DNA of 64,000 nt from Streptomyces sp. NBC_01283 (GCF_041435335.1 NZ_CP108430.1:3888501-3952500), one strand, 5' to 3'. Counted from the first letter of the stretch, positions 35,706-44,565 are shown. Numbers and translations: made by a program. Notes: generated from the sequence alone by a model not told the origin.

Positions 35706-35897
35706 CGCTCTCGCCGCCTCTCCCGTTGACCCGCGTCGCCCGGTTACCCGTCATCTGACGATACGTACGAAGAGGGGGCCCTGCTCAGTGGCTTGCACCG
35801 AATTCGCGAGGCCCGACCCGAAGCCGGGCCGGGGCACTCAGTCCGTCGGCCGGTCCATGGCCTGGTTCGTCTTCCGGTTCATTGCTCGGTTCATCGC

Positions 35898-37163
35898 TCA
35901 GTCCGTGACGTCGATCGTGCAGCGGTTCGTCTCCACGCCCGCGGCCGTGATCACCTGGACGTCGACGCGCCCCGGCTCCACGTCGACCGGGACGGGGACG
36001 GTCAGGGCAGCGTCGGACGGGTTGGTGAACCCGCCCGGCACGGGAACGAGCGGCACATGGACGTGCACGGTTCCGATGCGAACGACCATCCGGGCGAGAC
36101 GGTCGGCGGTCTGCGCGCCGGGGGGCACGAATCCGGCGCCGCGGATCTCGATGTCGTCACCCGTGCGGATGGGGGCGTCGAGATCACCCGCCTCTCGGGC
36201 GCGCACCACGGAGAGGATCACCGGTCGGCCGCCCTCGGCGTACTTGCCGGCGAGGTACGTCGCCGCCGACACCAGGACGAGGAGGGCAAGACCCCACGGC
36301 AGGTCGGGCAGCTGCTCGGGACGCCGCGCGAGGCGTACGGCGGCGAAGACCATGGCGACGGCGCTGACCAGGACGTACTGCGCGTCCGCGAAGCTGCCGC
36401 GGCCCGCGTCGTCGGTGAGCAGGTCGGCGGCCCGAGGCCGGTCGGCGGGCACCTTCTGCAGCCGCTGTCCGAGGACGCGCAGGCCGACCACGCGGCGTAC
36501 GAGCACGGCGACCGCGCAGGCCACCGCGAGGACCGTCACGGCGCCGGCGGCGCGGGCGAGGTCGAGCCCGGCGATCAGTTCGTCCCGCTCGCGGTGTCCC
36601 GAGACCCCGGCGAGCTGGCCGACGAGGACGAGCACGGCGAAGACGACGAGGAGGACCCAACAAGCGGCCACCGCGCGGGAGGTGGAGAGGCGGTTGTCCT
36701 CCCCGATCAGCGGCGCGAAGATGCCGCCGCGCGCCCGGTGCACGTATCCGGCGCCGGTCAACAGGCCGCCGACGATCACGGCCGCGAGCAGCCCTGCGGT
36801 CCGGGCGAGGGTCCACCCGGTGCCGATCGCGGTGAGCGCCTGGACCAGGAGAAGGACGCCCACGGCCACCCAGACCACGGCGGCCGTGCGGCGCCAGAGC
36901 CGGCCGAGCCAGGCCTCGCCGTCGGCCCGGCCGCGTTCGGCGACGGCGCGAGCGGACTGGGTCAGCTCGTCCGACACCCACTGCCGGGAAGCGCCCGCCG
37001 AGTGGGCGACCGCGGCGGGCAGCCCCTGTCCGGCCGCCAGCTCGTCGCGCTTGGCGAGGAATGCGGCCACGGCACGTCTATGCCCCTCGCGCGCACCGTG
37101 CGGGCAGCCACCACAAGTGCAGCCGCCCCCATGTGCGCCGTCGCGCGCCTCCTGCACCGCCAC
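35898..37163 (-). CDS. Multispanning membrane protein of unknown function
   Basis: The product is 421 residues from ATG 37163. The N-terminus has two Cys-containing clusters (GGGCTCGGCPHG), possibly a metal site, then a helical cytoplasmic region. Seven or eight membrane spans (residues 93-305) follow. The last 110 residues are hydrophilic with strand-like stretches (DDIEIRGAGFVPPGAQTADRLARM, VRIGTVHVHVPLVP, GRVDVQVITAAGVETNRCTIDV), resembling an IPT/TIG-like domain. No enzyme signature is visible. Confidence 0.82.
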   Translation of the reverse strand: MAVQEARDGAHGGGCTCGGCPHGAREGHRRAVAAFLAKRDELAAGQGLPAAVAHSAGASRQWVSDELTQSARAVAERGRADGEAWLGRLWRRTAAVVWVAVGVLLLVQALTAIGTGWTLARTAGLLAAVIVGGLLTGAGYVHRARGGIFAPLIGEDNRLSTSRAVAACWVLLVVFAVLVLVGQLAGVSGHRERDELIAGLDLARAAGAVTVLAVACAVAVLVRRVVGLRVLGQRLQKVPADRPRAADLLTDDAGRGSFADAQYVLVSAVAMVFAAVRLARRPEQLPDLPWGLALLVLVSAATYLAGKYAEGGRPVILSVVRAREAGDLDAPIRTGDDIEIRGAGFVPPGAQTADRLARMVVRIGTVHVHVPLVPVPGGFTNPSDAALTVPVPVDVEPGRVDVQVITAAGVETNRCTIDVTD

Positions 37164-37332
37164 CGCGTACGCCGCCTTCCCCGCCCTCGTTCGAGCACCG
37201 AAACGTGAACTTCCTTGCGATGAAAGGGGATTGTGCCGTACTGGAAGACGATCAGGTCCCCCGGGTCAGGTCAGCGGGGGTGGTTTACCCGTACGCATGT
37301 TGACGGCGGGGGCTGACGGCTCGGAGTCGGGC

Positions 37333-38118
37333 TCACGCAAGGAGATCCGGTTCGCTGCGGCTGATGTCCTGCCACATGGACTGGTAGTTGATCCACGCGA
37401 CGAGATCGCTGCCGAGTTGCTCGCGCGTCGCCACCGCCTGCTTGTGGCCGATGAGGATCGGGCGGCCCGCGGCCCGCGCGCTCAGCTGGACCTGGCAGGA
37501 GCGCTCCATCGTGAGAAACCACCAGGCGGCGGCGTCGACGGAGTCGCCGACGGTGAGCAGCCCGTGGTTGCGGAGGATGACGGCCTTGTGGTCGCCGAGC
37601 GCGGTGGCGATCCGCCGGCCCTCGTCCGAGTCCACGACGACACCCGTGTAGCCGTCGTACAGCGCATGGCTCTCGTAGAAGGCGCAGGACTCCTGGGTGA
37701 TCGGGTCGAGGAGTTCGCCGAGTGTGGACAGGGCGCGGCCGTGCAGCGAGTGGCAGTGCGCGACGGCGACGACGTCGGGCCGCGCCAGGTGCGCCTGCGC
37801 GTGGACGGTGAAGGCGGCCTGGTTCACGTGATGGCGGCCCTCGACGACCTGCCCCTCCGCGTTGGCGAGGACCAGATCGCCCACGGTGACGTGCTTGAAG
37901 GGCATCCCGAAGGGGTTCACCCAGAAACAGTCCTCGTGCTCCGGGTCCCGCGCGGTGATGTGCCCGGACACCCCGTCCTCGTATCCGAGCCGCCCGAAGA
38001 TCCGCAGCGCCCCGGCGAGCCGTTCTTTGCGGTACCGCCGTTCGTCCGCCAAAGAGTCGTGCACCGGCGGCATCGCGAACTGCAACCGTTCGACGGGTAT
38101 CGGTGTGGGCGCCTGCAT
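37333..38118 (-). CDS. Class II aldolase/adducin family protein
   Basis: The product is 261 residues from ATG 38118. The fold is that of L-fuculose-1-phosphate aldolase and ribulose-5-phosphate epimerase. The metal ligands include the two His of VVAVAHCHSLHGRA and the later His in ILRNHGLLTVG. The N-terminal GYEDGVSGHITARDPEHEDCFWVNP is typical of the adducin-like subgroup. The real substrate in Streptomyces is not known. It starts about 160 bp from the divergent PPOX gene. Confidence 0.9.
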   Translation of the reverse strand: MQAPTPIPVERLQFAMPPVHDSLADERRYRKERLAGALRIFGRLGYEDGVSGHITARDPEHEDCFWVNPFGMPFKHVTVGDLVLANAEGQVVEGRHHVNQAAFTVHAQAHLARPDVVAVAHCHSLHGRALSTLGELLDPITQESCAFYESHALYDGYTGVVVDSDEGRRIATALGDHKAVILRNHGLLTVGDSVDAAAWWFLTMERSCQVQLSARAAGRPILIGHKQAVATREQLGSDLVAWINYQSMWQDISRSEPDLLA

Positions 38119-38281
38119 GTGTCCTCCATCCCTGGCTGTACGGAGCGGAAGTTACCGCCGGTCAGCGCAGGAAGACAGGGGCTGCCTGTGAAGAGAGTGC
38201 GCAATCGGGGCGCGAAGCCGGGCCCGGACCGGAGCGCCATACAGGACAGGAGGTGTCGGGTATCGGCGGGACACTCGCCGT

Positions 38282-38761
38282 ATGACGACGAACTGGGCAG
38301 TCTTCAGCGCAGCGGAACCCGCCTTCGCTCGGACCGCGGAGGAGCGGTTCGGCCTGTTCACGCACCACGTCCTCGCCACACTCCGCAAGGACGGGTCACC
38401 CCGCACGACCGGGCTCGAAGTCCGTTTCCTGCACGGGGAGTTCTGGCTCGGCATGATGCCGAACTCGATGAAAGCGCTCGACCTGCGCCGCGATCCGCGC
38501 TTCTCGGTCCAGGCGAACCCCGGACCGGGCACGGAGATGGCCGGCGGCGACATCCGGATCTCCGGGCGGGCGATCGAGGTGGAGGATCCCGAGGTCATCG
38601 CGCGGTACGTGGGCGAGGTGGACCCGCCGGACCCGGCCGCGTTCCACCTCTTCCGCACGGAGCTGACGGAGGTGGTCCGGACGTACATCGAGGACGAGAA
38701 GTATCTGGCGGTGCAGCTGTGGAAGCCGGGCGCGCCGGCGCGGACGACCAGGCGGACCTGA
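38282..38761 (+). CDS. PPOX/FMN- or F420-dependent split-barrel protein
   Basis: The product is 159 residues. The split barrel shows HHVLATLRKDGSPRTTGLEVRFLHGEFWLGMMPNSMKALDLRRDPRFSVQANP, the pattern of pyridoxamine-5'-phosphate-oxidase-like proteins, which in actinobacteria often use F420. The C-terminal part has ELTEVVRTYIEDEKYLAVQLWKPG. Whether it binds FMN, F420 or heme cannot be told from sequence. A hairpin terminator follows. Confidence 0.88.
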   Translation: MTTNWAVFSAAEPAFARTAEERFGLFTHHVLATLRKDGSPRTTGLEVRFLHGEFWLGMMPNSMKALDLRRDPRFSVQANPGPGTEMAGGDIRISGRAIEVEDPEVIARYVGEVDPPDPAAFHLFRTELTEVVRTYIEDEKYLAVQLWKPGAPARTTRRT

Positions 38762-38770
38762 CGTAGGCGA

Positions 38771-38802
38771 ACGGCGCCGCCCACCTCGGTGGACGGCGCC
38801 GT
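38771..38802. terminator. Bidirectional terminator between the PPOX gene and guaA
   Basis: ACGGCGCCG at 38771-38779 pairs with 38794-38802, and CCACC (38781-38785) pairs with GGTGG (38788-38792) inside it, with a single C/A mismatch between the two stems. It lies between convergent genes. Confidence 0.82.
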
Positions 38803-38835
38803 CTCAGGGCTGCGGGATGGCTCCCGCCGGGAGGA

Positions 38836-40422
38836 CTACTCCCACTCGATGGTGCCCGGCGGCTTGCTCGTCACGTCGAGGACGACGCGGTTGACGTCGG
38901 CGACCTCGTTCGTGATGCGCGTCGAGATCTTCGCCAGGACCTCGTACGGAAGACGCGACCAGTCGGCGGTCATGGCGTCCTCGGACGAGACGGGCCGCAG
39001 CACGATCGGGTGGCCGTAGGTCCGGCCGTCGCCCTGCACGCCCACGCTGCGCACGTCCGCGAGCAGCACCACGGGGCACTGCCAGATCTCACGGTCGAGA
39101 CCGGCCGCGGTCAGCTCCTCACGGGCGATCGCATCGGCCTCACGGAGCAGGTCGAGACGCTCCTTGGTGACGTCGCCGACGATGCGGATGCCGAGGCCGG
39201 GGCCCGGGAAGGGCTGGCGCTGGACGATCTCGTCCGGCAGGCCGAGCTCCTGTCCGACCATCCGCACCTCGTCCTTGAAGAGCTGGCGCAGCGGCTCGAT
39301 CAGCTGGAACTCGAGGTCCTCGGGGAGGCCGCCCACGTTGTGGTGGGACTTGATGTTCGCGGTGCCGGAGCCGCCGCCGGACTCGACGACGTCCGGGTAG
39401 AGGGTGCCCTGGACCAGGAACTCGACGGGCTGGTCGCCGGGCGCCTCGGCGACGATCTCCGCCTGGGCCTGCTCGAAGACGCGGATGAACTCGCGACCGA
39501 TGATCTTCCGCTTCTGCTCGGGGTCGGAGACCCCGGCCAGGGCGCTCAGGAAGCGCTCCTGCGCGTCGACGACCTTGAGCTGCACGCCCGTGGCCGCGAC
39601 GAAGTCCTTCTCGACCTGCTCGGTCTCACCCTTGCGCATCAGACCGTGGTCGACGTACACGCAGGTCAGCTGCGAACCGATCGCCTTCTGCACGAGGGCG
39701 GCGGCCACGGCGGAGTCGACGCCGCCGGACAGGCCGCAGATCGCGCGCTTGTTGCCGACCTGCTCGCGGATCGCGGCGATCTGCTCCTCGACGATGTTGC
39801 CGGTGGTCCAGTCGGGCTTCAGGCCCGCGCCCCGGTAGAGGAAGTGCTCGAGCACCTGCTGGCCGTGCGTGGAGTGCATGACCTCGGGGTGGTACTGCAC
39901 GCCGTACAGCTTCTTCTCGTCGTCCTCGAAGGCCGCGACCGGCACGACGTCCGTGGACGCGGTGACGGTGAAGCCCTCGGGCGCCGCGCTGCACGCGTCG
40001 CCGTGCGACATCCACACGGACTGCTCGTCCGGGGTGCCCTCGAAGAGCGTCGATCCGGACTTGGAGACGTGCAGGGGCGTGCGTCCGTACTCACGGGCGC
40101 CCGTGTTGTCGACGGTGCCGCCGAGGGTCGTCGCCATCAGCTGGAAGCCGTAGCACATGCCGAAGACGGGGACGCCGGCCTCGAAGAGCGCGCGGTCCAG
40201 GCGCGGTGCCTCGTCCGCGTACACCGACGAGGGGCCGCCGGAGAGGATGATCGCGGCGGGGTTCTTCGCGAGCATCTCGGAGACCGGCATGGTGCTCGGC
40301 ACGATCTCGCTGTAGACCCGGGCCTCGCGGACGCGGCGGGCGATGAGCTGGGCGTACTGCGCTCCGAAGTCGACGACCAGAACGGTGTCGGGGGCGGCGG
40401 CAGCGGGGGACGCTGATGGCAC
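38836..40422 (-). CDS. guaA: GMP synthase (glutamine-hydrolysing)
   Basis: GuaA converts XMP to GMP with glutamine and ATP. The 528-residue length is normal. The class I glutaminase carries Cys90 in VFGMCYGFQ and the His/Glu of VQYHPEV. The ATP-pyrophosphatase domain carries SGGVDSAV, and the C-terminal dimerisation domain ends in PPGTIEWE. It sits between a PPOX gene and the divergent chorismate mutase leader, so guaA is transcribed alone. Upstream of the start are two copies of GAGCGTGAGCT. Confidence 0.98.
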   Translation of the reverse strand: MPSASPAAAAPDTVLVVDFGAQYAQLIARRVREARVYSEIVPSTMPVSEMLAKNPAAIILSGGPSSVYADEAPRLDRALFEAGVPVFGMCYGFQLMATTLGGTVDNTGAREYGRTPLHVSKSGSTLFEGTPDEQSVWMSHGDACSAAPEGFTVTASTDVVPVAAFEDDEKKLYGVQYHPEVMHSTHGQQVLEHFLYRGAGLKPDWTTGNIVEEQIAAIREQVGNKRAICGLSGGVDSAVAAALVQKAIGSQLTCVYVDHGLMRKGETEQVEKDFVAATGVQLKVVDAQERFLSALAGVSDPEQKRKIIGREFIRVFEQAQAEIVAEAPGDQPVEFLVQGTLYPDVVESGGGSGTANIKSHHNVGGLPEDLEFQLIEPLRQLFKDEVRMVGQELGLPDEIVQRQPFPGPGLGIRIVGDVTKERLDLLREADAIAREELTAAGLDREIWQCPVVLLADVRSVGVQGDGRTYGHPIVLRPVSSEDAMTADWSRLPYEVLAKISTRITNEVADVNRVVLDVTSKPPGTIEWE

Positions 40423-40640
40423 GGCGGCGGCCTTCCGGCGTTGAGCGTGAGCTTGAGCGTGAGCTGGGGCTCGTGCGTGAGCAGGGGGTCTGTATTTGTC
40501 GATTCTAACGGGCTCGCGGCCACCGCCTTCGTCGCATCCGACGGAGGCCCGCTCCCCGCGCCTCCCCGCACGGCGGGGTCATGCCCCGCGCACCCGGCGA
40601 CGCGGGACGTCTCAGCATCCGAGCAGCCACGGAACCCGTG

Positions 40641-40671
40641 TTGACCAGGGAAGCGCGTGTGGGGGCATACT
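40641..40671 (+). promoter_or_regulatory. Promoter for the chorismate mutase leader transcript
   Basis: TTGACC (40641-40646) and CATACT (40666-40671) are a fair -35/-10 pair with a 19-base spacer. The predicted start lies about seven bases later, on the GTG at 40678, giving a leaderless leader-peptide mRNA. Confidence 0.55.
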
Positions 40672-40677
40672 GGCCTC

Positions 40678-40749
40678 GTGACCAAGCACCTCAGCTTCCT
40701 CTTTACCTATGGCAACCGGCCCGCCGGCTGCCATGGTCGAGCTGCTTGA
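40678..40749 (+). CDS. Leader peptide upstream of chorismate mutase
   Basis: GTG 40678 opens a 23-codon frame ending in TGA at 40747-40749. The early part is KHLSFLFTYGN, with Phe, Phe and Tyr within five codons. Phe and Tyr are the end products of the pathway served by the next gene, chorismate mutase. A strong hairpin follows 24 bases after the stop. The arrangement is that of transcription attenuation by ribosome stalling at aromatic codons. The frame has no ribosome site but starts where transcription should begin. Confidence 0.6.
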   Translation: MTKHLSFLFTYGNRPAGCHGRAA

Positions 40750-40773
40750 TCCACTGACAAGCGACTTCCCAGG

Positions 40774-40800
40774 CGCCCCGGGCCGACAAGGCCCGGGGCG
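40774..40800 (+). terminator. Attenuator hairpin in the chorismate mutase leader
   Basis: An 11-bp perfect GC stem (40774-40784 with 40790-40800) closes on the loop GACAA, followed by TTCTGTCATTT, a T-rich tail. It lies between the leader peptide and the chorismate mutase ribosome site (GAGGAG near 40882). I could not define an alternative antiterminator pairing by eye. Confidence 0.75.
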
Positions 40801-40893
40801 TTCTGTCATTTCCGGGCCTTGCCGCTCCGGGGCACTCCACCGAGATCCCGCGATCTACGGGATCACCGAGATCCATCCGACGAGGAGCCCCAG

Positions 40894-41181
40894 ATGACCA
40901 TCGCCACGACCGACAAGACCGGCGCCCGCACCCCCGAGGCCGCCGACGTGATCGAGGGCGCACGTGACCGCATCGACGCACTCGACGACCGCATCATCGG
41001 TCTCGTACAGGAACGGATGGCCGTGTCGGCCGTCATCCAGGAGGCCCGGATCAGTTCGGGCGGGCGCCGCGTCAATCTCTCGCGCGAGATGGAGGTCCTC
41101 GCGCACTACAGGGACGCGCTCGGCAAGCCCGGCACGTCGCTCGCGATGACGCTCCTCGAACTGTGCAGGGGCCGGGTCTGA
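40894..41181 (+). CDS. Chorismate mutase, AroQ type
   Basis: The product is 95 residues from ATG 40894 after GAGGAG. The all-helical AroQ fold is clear: EGARDRIDALDDRIIGLVQERMAVSAVIQEARI carries the Arg and Lys/Gln that bind chorismate, and VNLSREMEVLAHYRDALG follows. The enzyme makes prephenate for Phe and Tyr. The small monofunctional form is common in actinobacteria. The upstream leader suggests attenuation by aromatic amino acid supply. Confidence 0.93.
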   Translation: MTIATTDKTGARTPEAADVIEGARDRIDALDDRIIGLVQERMAVSAVIQEARISSGGRRVNLSREMEVLAHYRDALGKPGTSLAMTLLELCRGRV

Positions 41182-41330
41182 GCGCCTCCCGACGCGCCCC
41201 GGGCCGCACCGGACCTGAGTTCGGGTCCGCTCTCACCCGTACGGCGCGTGACCGGGCCCGGAGGGACTTCGTTGGTCCCGATGTCCGTGCCAGCCAGGGG
41301 CGGGCACGGAAAAACCACGCGTGGCTCCGC

Positions 41331-41378
41331 TGGAGCGATGAGGCGCACACCTGGTGTGCGCCGTGGGACCTCGCTCCA
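41331..41378. other. Nested hairpin in the gene-poor gap
   Basis: GGCGCACAC (41342-41350) pairs with GTGTGCGCC (41354-41362) around CTG, and TGGAGCGA (41331-41338) pairs with TCGCTCCA (41371-41378), with one more C-G pair outside. It lies 150 bp after the chorismate mutase stop and could be its terminator or part of a small RNA. Confidence 0.5.
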
Positions 41379-41487
41379 GAGACGTGACCGGACGGCAGGG
41401 GACAGCAGCCCGGTCACCCAGGGAACGGTCGGCTTCGGGGACGCCCGGAGCCGACCGGCCTCCGTCCCTCCGACGTCACCCCAAACG

Positions 41488-41634
41488 TCACCCCGATGTC
41501 CCCCGAGTGCCTGTCCCAACCGTCCCCCCGTCCCCAGGCGCCTCAGCCTTCAGCCTCTCCCGTACCCGCATACAGACCCAGCTGTCCCAGTTCGTCCGGA
41601 TCATGTCGAACCGGTTGCGCGGGTCACGGCGCAT
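41488..41634 (-). CDS. Candidate small protein, 48 codons
   Basis: ATG 41634 begins MRRDPRNRFDMIRTNWDS, and the first 31 residues have the mixed polar/aromatic composition and G/C-biased third positions of a real protein. The last 15 residues are Gly/Thr-rich and weak. No recognised family. It lies in frame with the next small reading frame upstream, separated by one TAG codon and four codons. It falls in the 714-bp gap (41182-41895) that otherwise holds only hairpins. Confidence 0.4.
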   Translation of the reverse strand: MRRDPRNRFDMIRTNWDSWVCMRVRERLKAEAPGDGGTVGTGTRGTSG

Positions 41635-41646
41635 CCAGCACGATGC

Positions 41647-41739
41647 CTAGCAGGACAGGCCGCACGTACGGCACTGCACAACTTCATTGCCATTGGTCGA
41701 GACCACTCGTGCGCCCCTCGTGCGCCGGGTAGGCCACAC
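41647..41739 (-). CDS. Candidate small Cys-rich protein, 30 codons
   Basis: GTG 41739 opens a 30-codon frame ending VQCRTCGLSC then TAG (41649 to 41647). The CxxCxxxC ending resembles a zinc knuckle. Third-position G/C is lower than in neighbouring genes (about 70%), which argues against coding. GAGGG lies just upstream of the GTG. The 48-codon frame continues in the same frame after the TAG, so a readthrough product or a degraded longer gene is also possible. Confidence 0.3.
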   Translation of the reverse strand: MWPTRRTRGARVVSTNGNEVVQCRTCGLSC

Positions 41740-41823
41740 CAGCGCCCTCAGACCCGCGGCGCACTCCCCCGGCGCCGCTCCGTGGCACCGACGCTGCCCT
41801 GACGTCGGTGCTGACGGCCAAGG

Positions 41824-41848
41824 GCCCCGCGGATCCGTCCCGCGGGGC
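41824..41848. terminator. Terminator downstream of the lipoprotein gene
   Basis: GCCCCGCGG (41824-41832) pairs with CCGCGGGGC (41840-41848) around a seven-base loop, followed on the plus strand by TCTTCGCTTC. It lies between convergent units, about 48 bp after the stop of the lipoprotein gene. Confidence 0.75.
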
Positions 41849-41895
41849 TCTTCGCTTCGCCGCCGTCCAGAGATCCCTCTCCGCAGAGGAGGCCT

Positions 41896-42705
41896 CTACT
41901 TCACCCTCGCCAGCTTCGCGAGCTGCGCGTCGACGATCGCGTCGGCCACCTTCGGGTCGCCCGTCGCCCCGTCACGGAACTTCTCGGGCATCCCGGCGGC
42001 CTCACTCTCCTCGTCGGCCTTGACCGACTCCGGGTCGAAGACGTTCGAGGCGCGGAAAGCGATCAGCGTCGAGCCGCTGCGTACGACCGTGACGCGGTCC
42101 CGGTCCAGGAACTCACCGGCACGGCTCGCGAGCTTGTACGAGACGGCCTCGTCGCCACCGACCGGCCCGGGCTGCGGCCTGACGCCGAAGTACCGGTGGC
42201 CGCCATCCCTGAACATGGCGCACTTCTTCGACTTCGTCGCCGTGCGCAGGGTGTCCATGGCCTTCTCGGCGTCGGCCCGGCCGTACGCGAGCAGCACGAC
42301 CTCGGTCGTCGTGGTGTCCGCGGTGTCAGTGCTGCTCAGCGAGCGGCTGACGTGAGCCTTCGACTTCGGCGGGGCGGCGGCCGTGAGCATCTCGGACAGC
42401 GGGCGGCACTCGGCCGGGTTCACACGCCCGGCGGGAGGCGTCGCCTTGCCCTCCGGCGCCGCGGACCCCTTCGTAGCCTCGACCTTGTACTTCTTCACGT
42501 CACCCGAGGCGAGAGCCGCCTTCTCCAGCTTCGCCGTGGCAGAAGACGCGTCCGCCGGGGCCGACTGCGACGGCTTCCCGCCCGCGGCGCCATCGCCCTC
42601 ACCCTTGCCGCCACCGTCGCTGCCGCTTTCGCTGCACGCCGCCATCAGGCCGAGCACCGCCACGGTCGAAACGGCCACCACGCCCCGCGACACAGCTGAC
42701 TTCAT
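41896..42705 (-). CDS. Putative lipoprotein
   Basis: The product is 269 residues from ATG 42705; GGGGGAACGGGAAC lies upstream. A signal sequence (VVAVSTVAVLGLMAAC) ends in a lipobox with the lipid-bearing Cys, followed by a Gly/Ser/Asp-rich linker. The folded part (about residues 70-269) contains VKKYKVEA, CRPLSEML, TTEVVLLAYGRADAEKAMDTLRTA and VVRSGSTLIAFRA. The pattern is seen in several Streptomyces lipoproteins of unknown role. No enzyme or transporter motif is visible. Confidence 0.85.
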   Translation of the reverse strand: MKSAVSRGVVAVSTVAVLGLMAACSESGSDGGGKGEGDGAAGGKPSQSAPADASSATAKLEKAALASGDVKKYKVEATKGSAAPEGKATPPAGRVNPAECRPLSEMLTAAAPPKSKAHVSRSLSSTDTADTTTTEVVLLAYGRADAEKAMDTLRTATKSKKCAMFRDGGHRYFGVRPQPGPVGGDEAVSYKLASRAGEFLDRDRVTVVRSGSTLIAFRASNVFDPESVKADEESEAAGMPEKFRDGATGDPKVADAIVDAQLAKLARVK

Positions 42706-42871
42706 GTTCCCGTTCCCCCACTTTCGTGCGCAACGCGCACCGAGCACCGCGGGCGTCACCCGCACCCGCCCTACGAATCCGTCGCCTCCATCAACTCCTA
42801 CGACGGAAGATCGTTACGCACGGTTCCCACCCCGACCACTGCCAGGGCCACCACCAGGACCGCTGCCATGA

Positions 42872-43297
42872 CTACTGCCACATCCAGAACCGGAACGGGC
42901 TCAGGAGCACGATCGCCAGCGCCATGCCGCCCACCACGATCACCACGCTCCACACCCGTCGGCTGCGCTCCGAACGCGCTCCGCGCCGCGGCCCGGTCGG
43001 CGCGGCGCGCCACTCGTCCGGCCGCCACGCCCCGGCGGCCCCCTCCCCCCGCGCCGCCTTGCGCTTCCTGCGCCGGCGGCCCAACGCCCTGGAGTCCGCG
43101 GCCTGCCGACGGGCCGCCTCCTCGTCGAGGCGCCGCAGCCGTTCGGCCACCATGCGCGCCCGCGCGGACGGCTCCTTCGGCGCCGACGCACGGATGTCGC
43201 GCAGACTGTCGCGCTCGAACCGCTCCCACACGTCGTCCGGCATCCCGCCCGCCGCGCCGTCCACTGCCCCGTCCGGTATCTCGTCCTTCTCCGCCAC
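42872..43297 (-). CDS. Single-span membrane protein with basic cytoplasmic part
   Basis: The product is 141 residues from GTG 43297, preceded by GAGGGGGCGGC; the frame stays open upstream to 43462 but lacks a better site. A cytoplasmic part rich in Arg, Glu and Ala (DDVWERFERDSLRDIRASAPKEPSARARMVAERLRRLDEEAARR) is followed by one C-terminal membrane span (VWSVVIVVGGMALAIVLLSPFRFWMWQ). The type is common and uncharacterised in Streptomyces. It is encoded upstream of the lipoprotein gene on the same strand, 166 bp apart. Confidence 0.8.
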   Translation of the reverse strand: MAEKDEIPDGAVDGAAGGMPDDVWERFERDSLRDIRASAPKEPSARARMVAERLRRLDEEAARRQAADSRALGRRRRKRKAARGEGAAGAWRPDEWRAAPTGPRRGARSERSRRVWSVVIVVGGMALAIVLLSPFRFWMWQ

Positions 43298-43557
43298 GCC
43301 GCCCCCTCGCGCTTCGTCCTGCCACCCCTTGCCCCTCGGCGGATCGCCGTCGAGCGGAGGAATTTCTACGGCAACCCCCAACACCCGCACAAGCTGTGTG
43401 ATCCAAGCCACATAAGAATTCTGTGAGTTCGAGGACAACCATTCACAGGCGACGCAGGTCATGCATGCGTAACAACGGCCACACCCGCGTCCCCACCGCG
43501 GAGGCCTCCACCTCCGTATCGCTCACCGGGTGATACGCCGGACTCCCTGAGGTCTTC

Positions 43558-44565
43558 ATGAAGCTTCGACGTGTCATGGCCGCCGCGGCCGCGACCGCTG
43601 CCATAGCCCCGATCGCACTGCTGTCGGCTCCCGCCGCGTTCGCGACCGACGGCACCCCGACCCCGACCACGACGGCCACCGAGTCGGCCACGCCTCCCGC
43701 GACGGAGACCCCGACCGAGAAGCCGACCGAGAAGCCGACCGAGACGGCGACGCCCACCCCGACGGCCACCAAGCCGACCACCCCCGCGCCGACCGAGCCC
43801 ACCAAGACGGCGGAGCCCACGAAGACGGCGGAGCCGACCGAAGAGCCGACCGAGGAGCCCACGGACTGCCCGGTCGACGAGGACGGCGAGGACGCCGACT
43901 CGAAGCTGGAGATCGGCCTCTCGGGCCTGCCGGGCAAGATCGTCGCGGGCAGCGGCTGGCACCAGTTCAAGCTGACCGCCTCGAACCCGAGCGACGAGGA
44001 CCTCGGCGAGGTCCAGTGGCTCGCCCTGGTGGACAACTACACGGAGAGCGAGAAGGAGAAGGACTGGCTCGCCAACTACGCGCAGATCCAGTACTTCAAC
44101 CCCGACTCCAAGGCCTGGGAGTCCATCTCGGACGAGGTCTCCGGCGGCTTCTACTTCGGCTCCACCCCGCTGGGCGCCAAGGAGAAGGTCGACATCAAGC
44201 TGCGCCTCAACGTCAGCGCCAAGGCCCCGGCCGGTGACGGCTACGCGCTCGGCCTCGGCGGCTACCTGGACTCCGAGGAGAACTGCGTGCGCAGCTCGTT
44301 CTCCATGTACGAGTTCACGGTCCTGAAGCCGGGCAGCGACAACGAGAACCCGGGCGAGGCCGACGAGAACGAGGGCGGCAAGAAGCCCTCCGGTGGCAAG
44401 ACGCCCCAGGGCGGCGCCCAGGAGATCCCGGTCACCGGCAGCCTCGCCGAGACCGGCTCCAGCTCCGTGCTGCCGACCATCGGCCTCGTCGGCGGCGTCG
44501 CCGTCATCGCCGGTGCGGGTGCGGTCTTCGTCGTCCGCCGCAAGAAGGCCGACGCCACCGCGTAA
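43558..44565 (+). CDS. LAETG sortase-anchored surface protein
   Basis: The product is 335 residues from ATG 43558. A signal peptide ends near AFATDG. A Thr/Pro/Glu stalk with repeats (TEKPTEKPTE, TKTAEPTKTAEPTEEP) spans residues 31-102. A folded extracellular domain of about 150 residues follows (from SKLEIGLSGLPGKIVAG to MYEFTVLKPGS). The C-terminus has LAETG at 296-300, a membrane span and an RRKK tail. LAXTG is the signal of the actinobacterial class E sortases. No sortase gene is in the window. Confidence 0.93.
   Translation: MKLRRVMAAAAATAAIAPIALLSAPAAFATDGTPTPTTTATESATPPATETPTEKPTEKPTETATPTPTATKPTTPAPTEPTKTAEPTKTAEPTEEPTEEPTDCPVDEDGEDADSKLEIGLSGLPGKIVAGSGWHQFKLTASNPSDEDLGEVQWLALVDNYTESEKEKDWLANYAQIQYFNPDSKAWESISDEVSGGFYFGSTPLGAKEKVDIKLRLNVSAKAPAGDGYALGLGGYLDSEENCVRSSFSMYEFTVLKPGSDNENPGEADENEGGKKPSGGKTPQGGAQEIPVTGSLAETGSSSVLPTIGLVGGVAVIAGAGAVFVVRRKKADATA

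Noticed and set aside
40423..40677. Possible small genes in the guaA/chorismate mutase divergent region
   Set aside because: Short frames lack ribosome sites and composition bias; only two GAGCGTGAGCT repeats and promoter-like sequence are visible.
40751..40760. A third TTGTCAGTGG match, on the minus strand, upstream of guaA
   Set aside because: At 7-8 bases downstream there is no TANNNT hexamer (AGCTCG, GCTCGA) and guaA starts over 320 bp away. It overlaps the attenuator region, so the match is probably chance.
41604..41651. Plus-strand 15-codon frame MSNRLRGSRRIQHDA
   Set aside because: No ribosome site; it is antisense to the better candidate frame starting at 41634.
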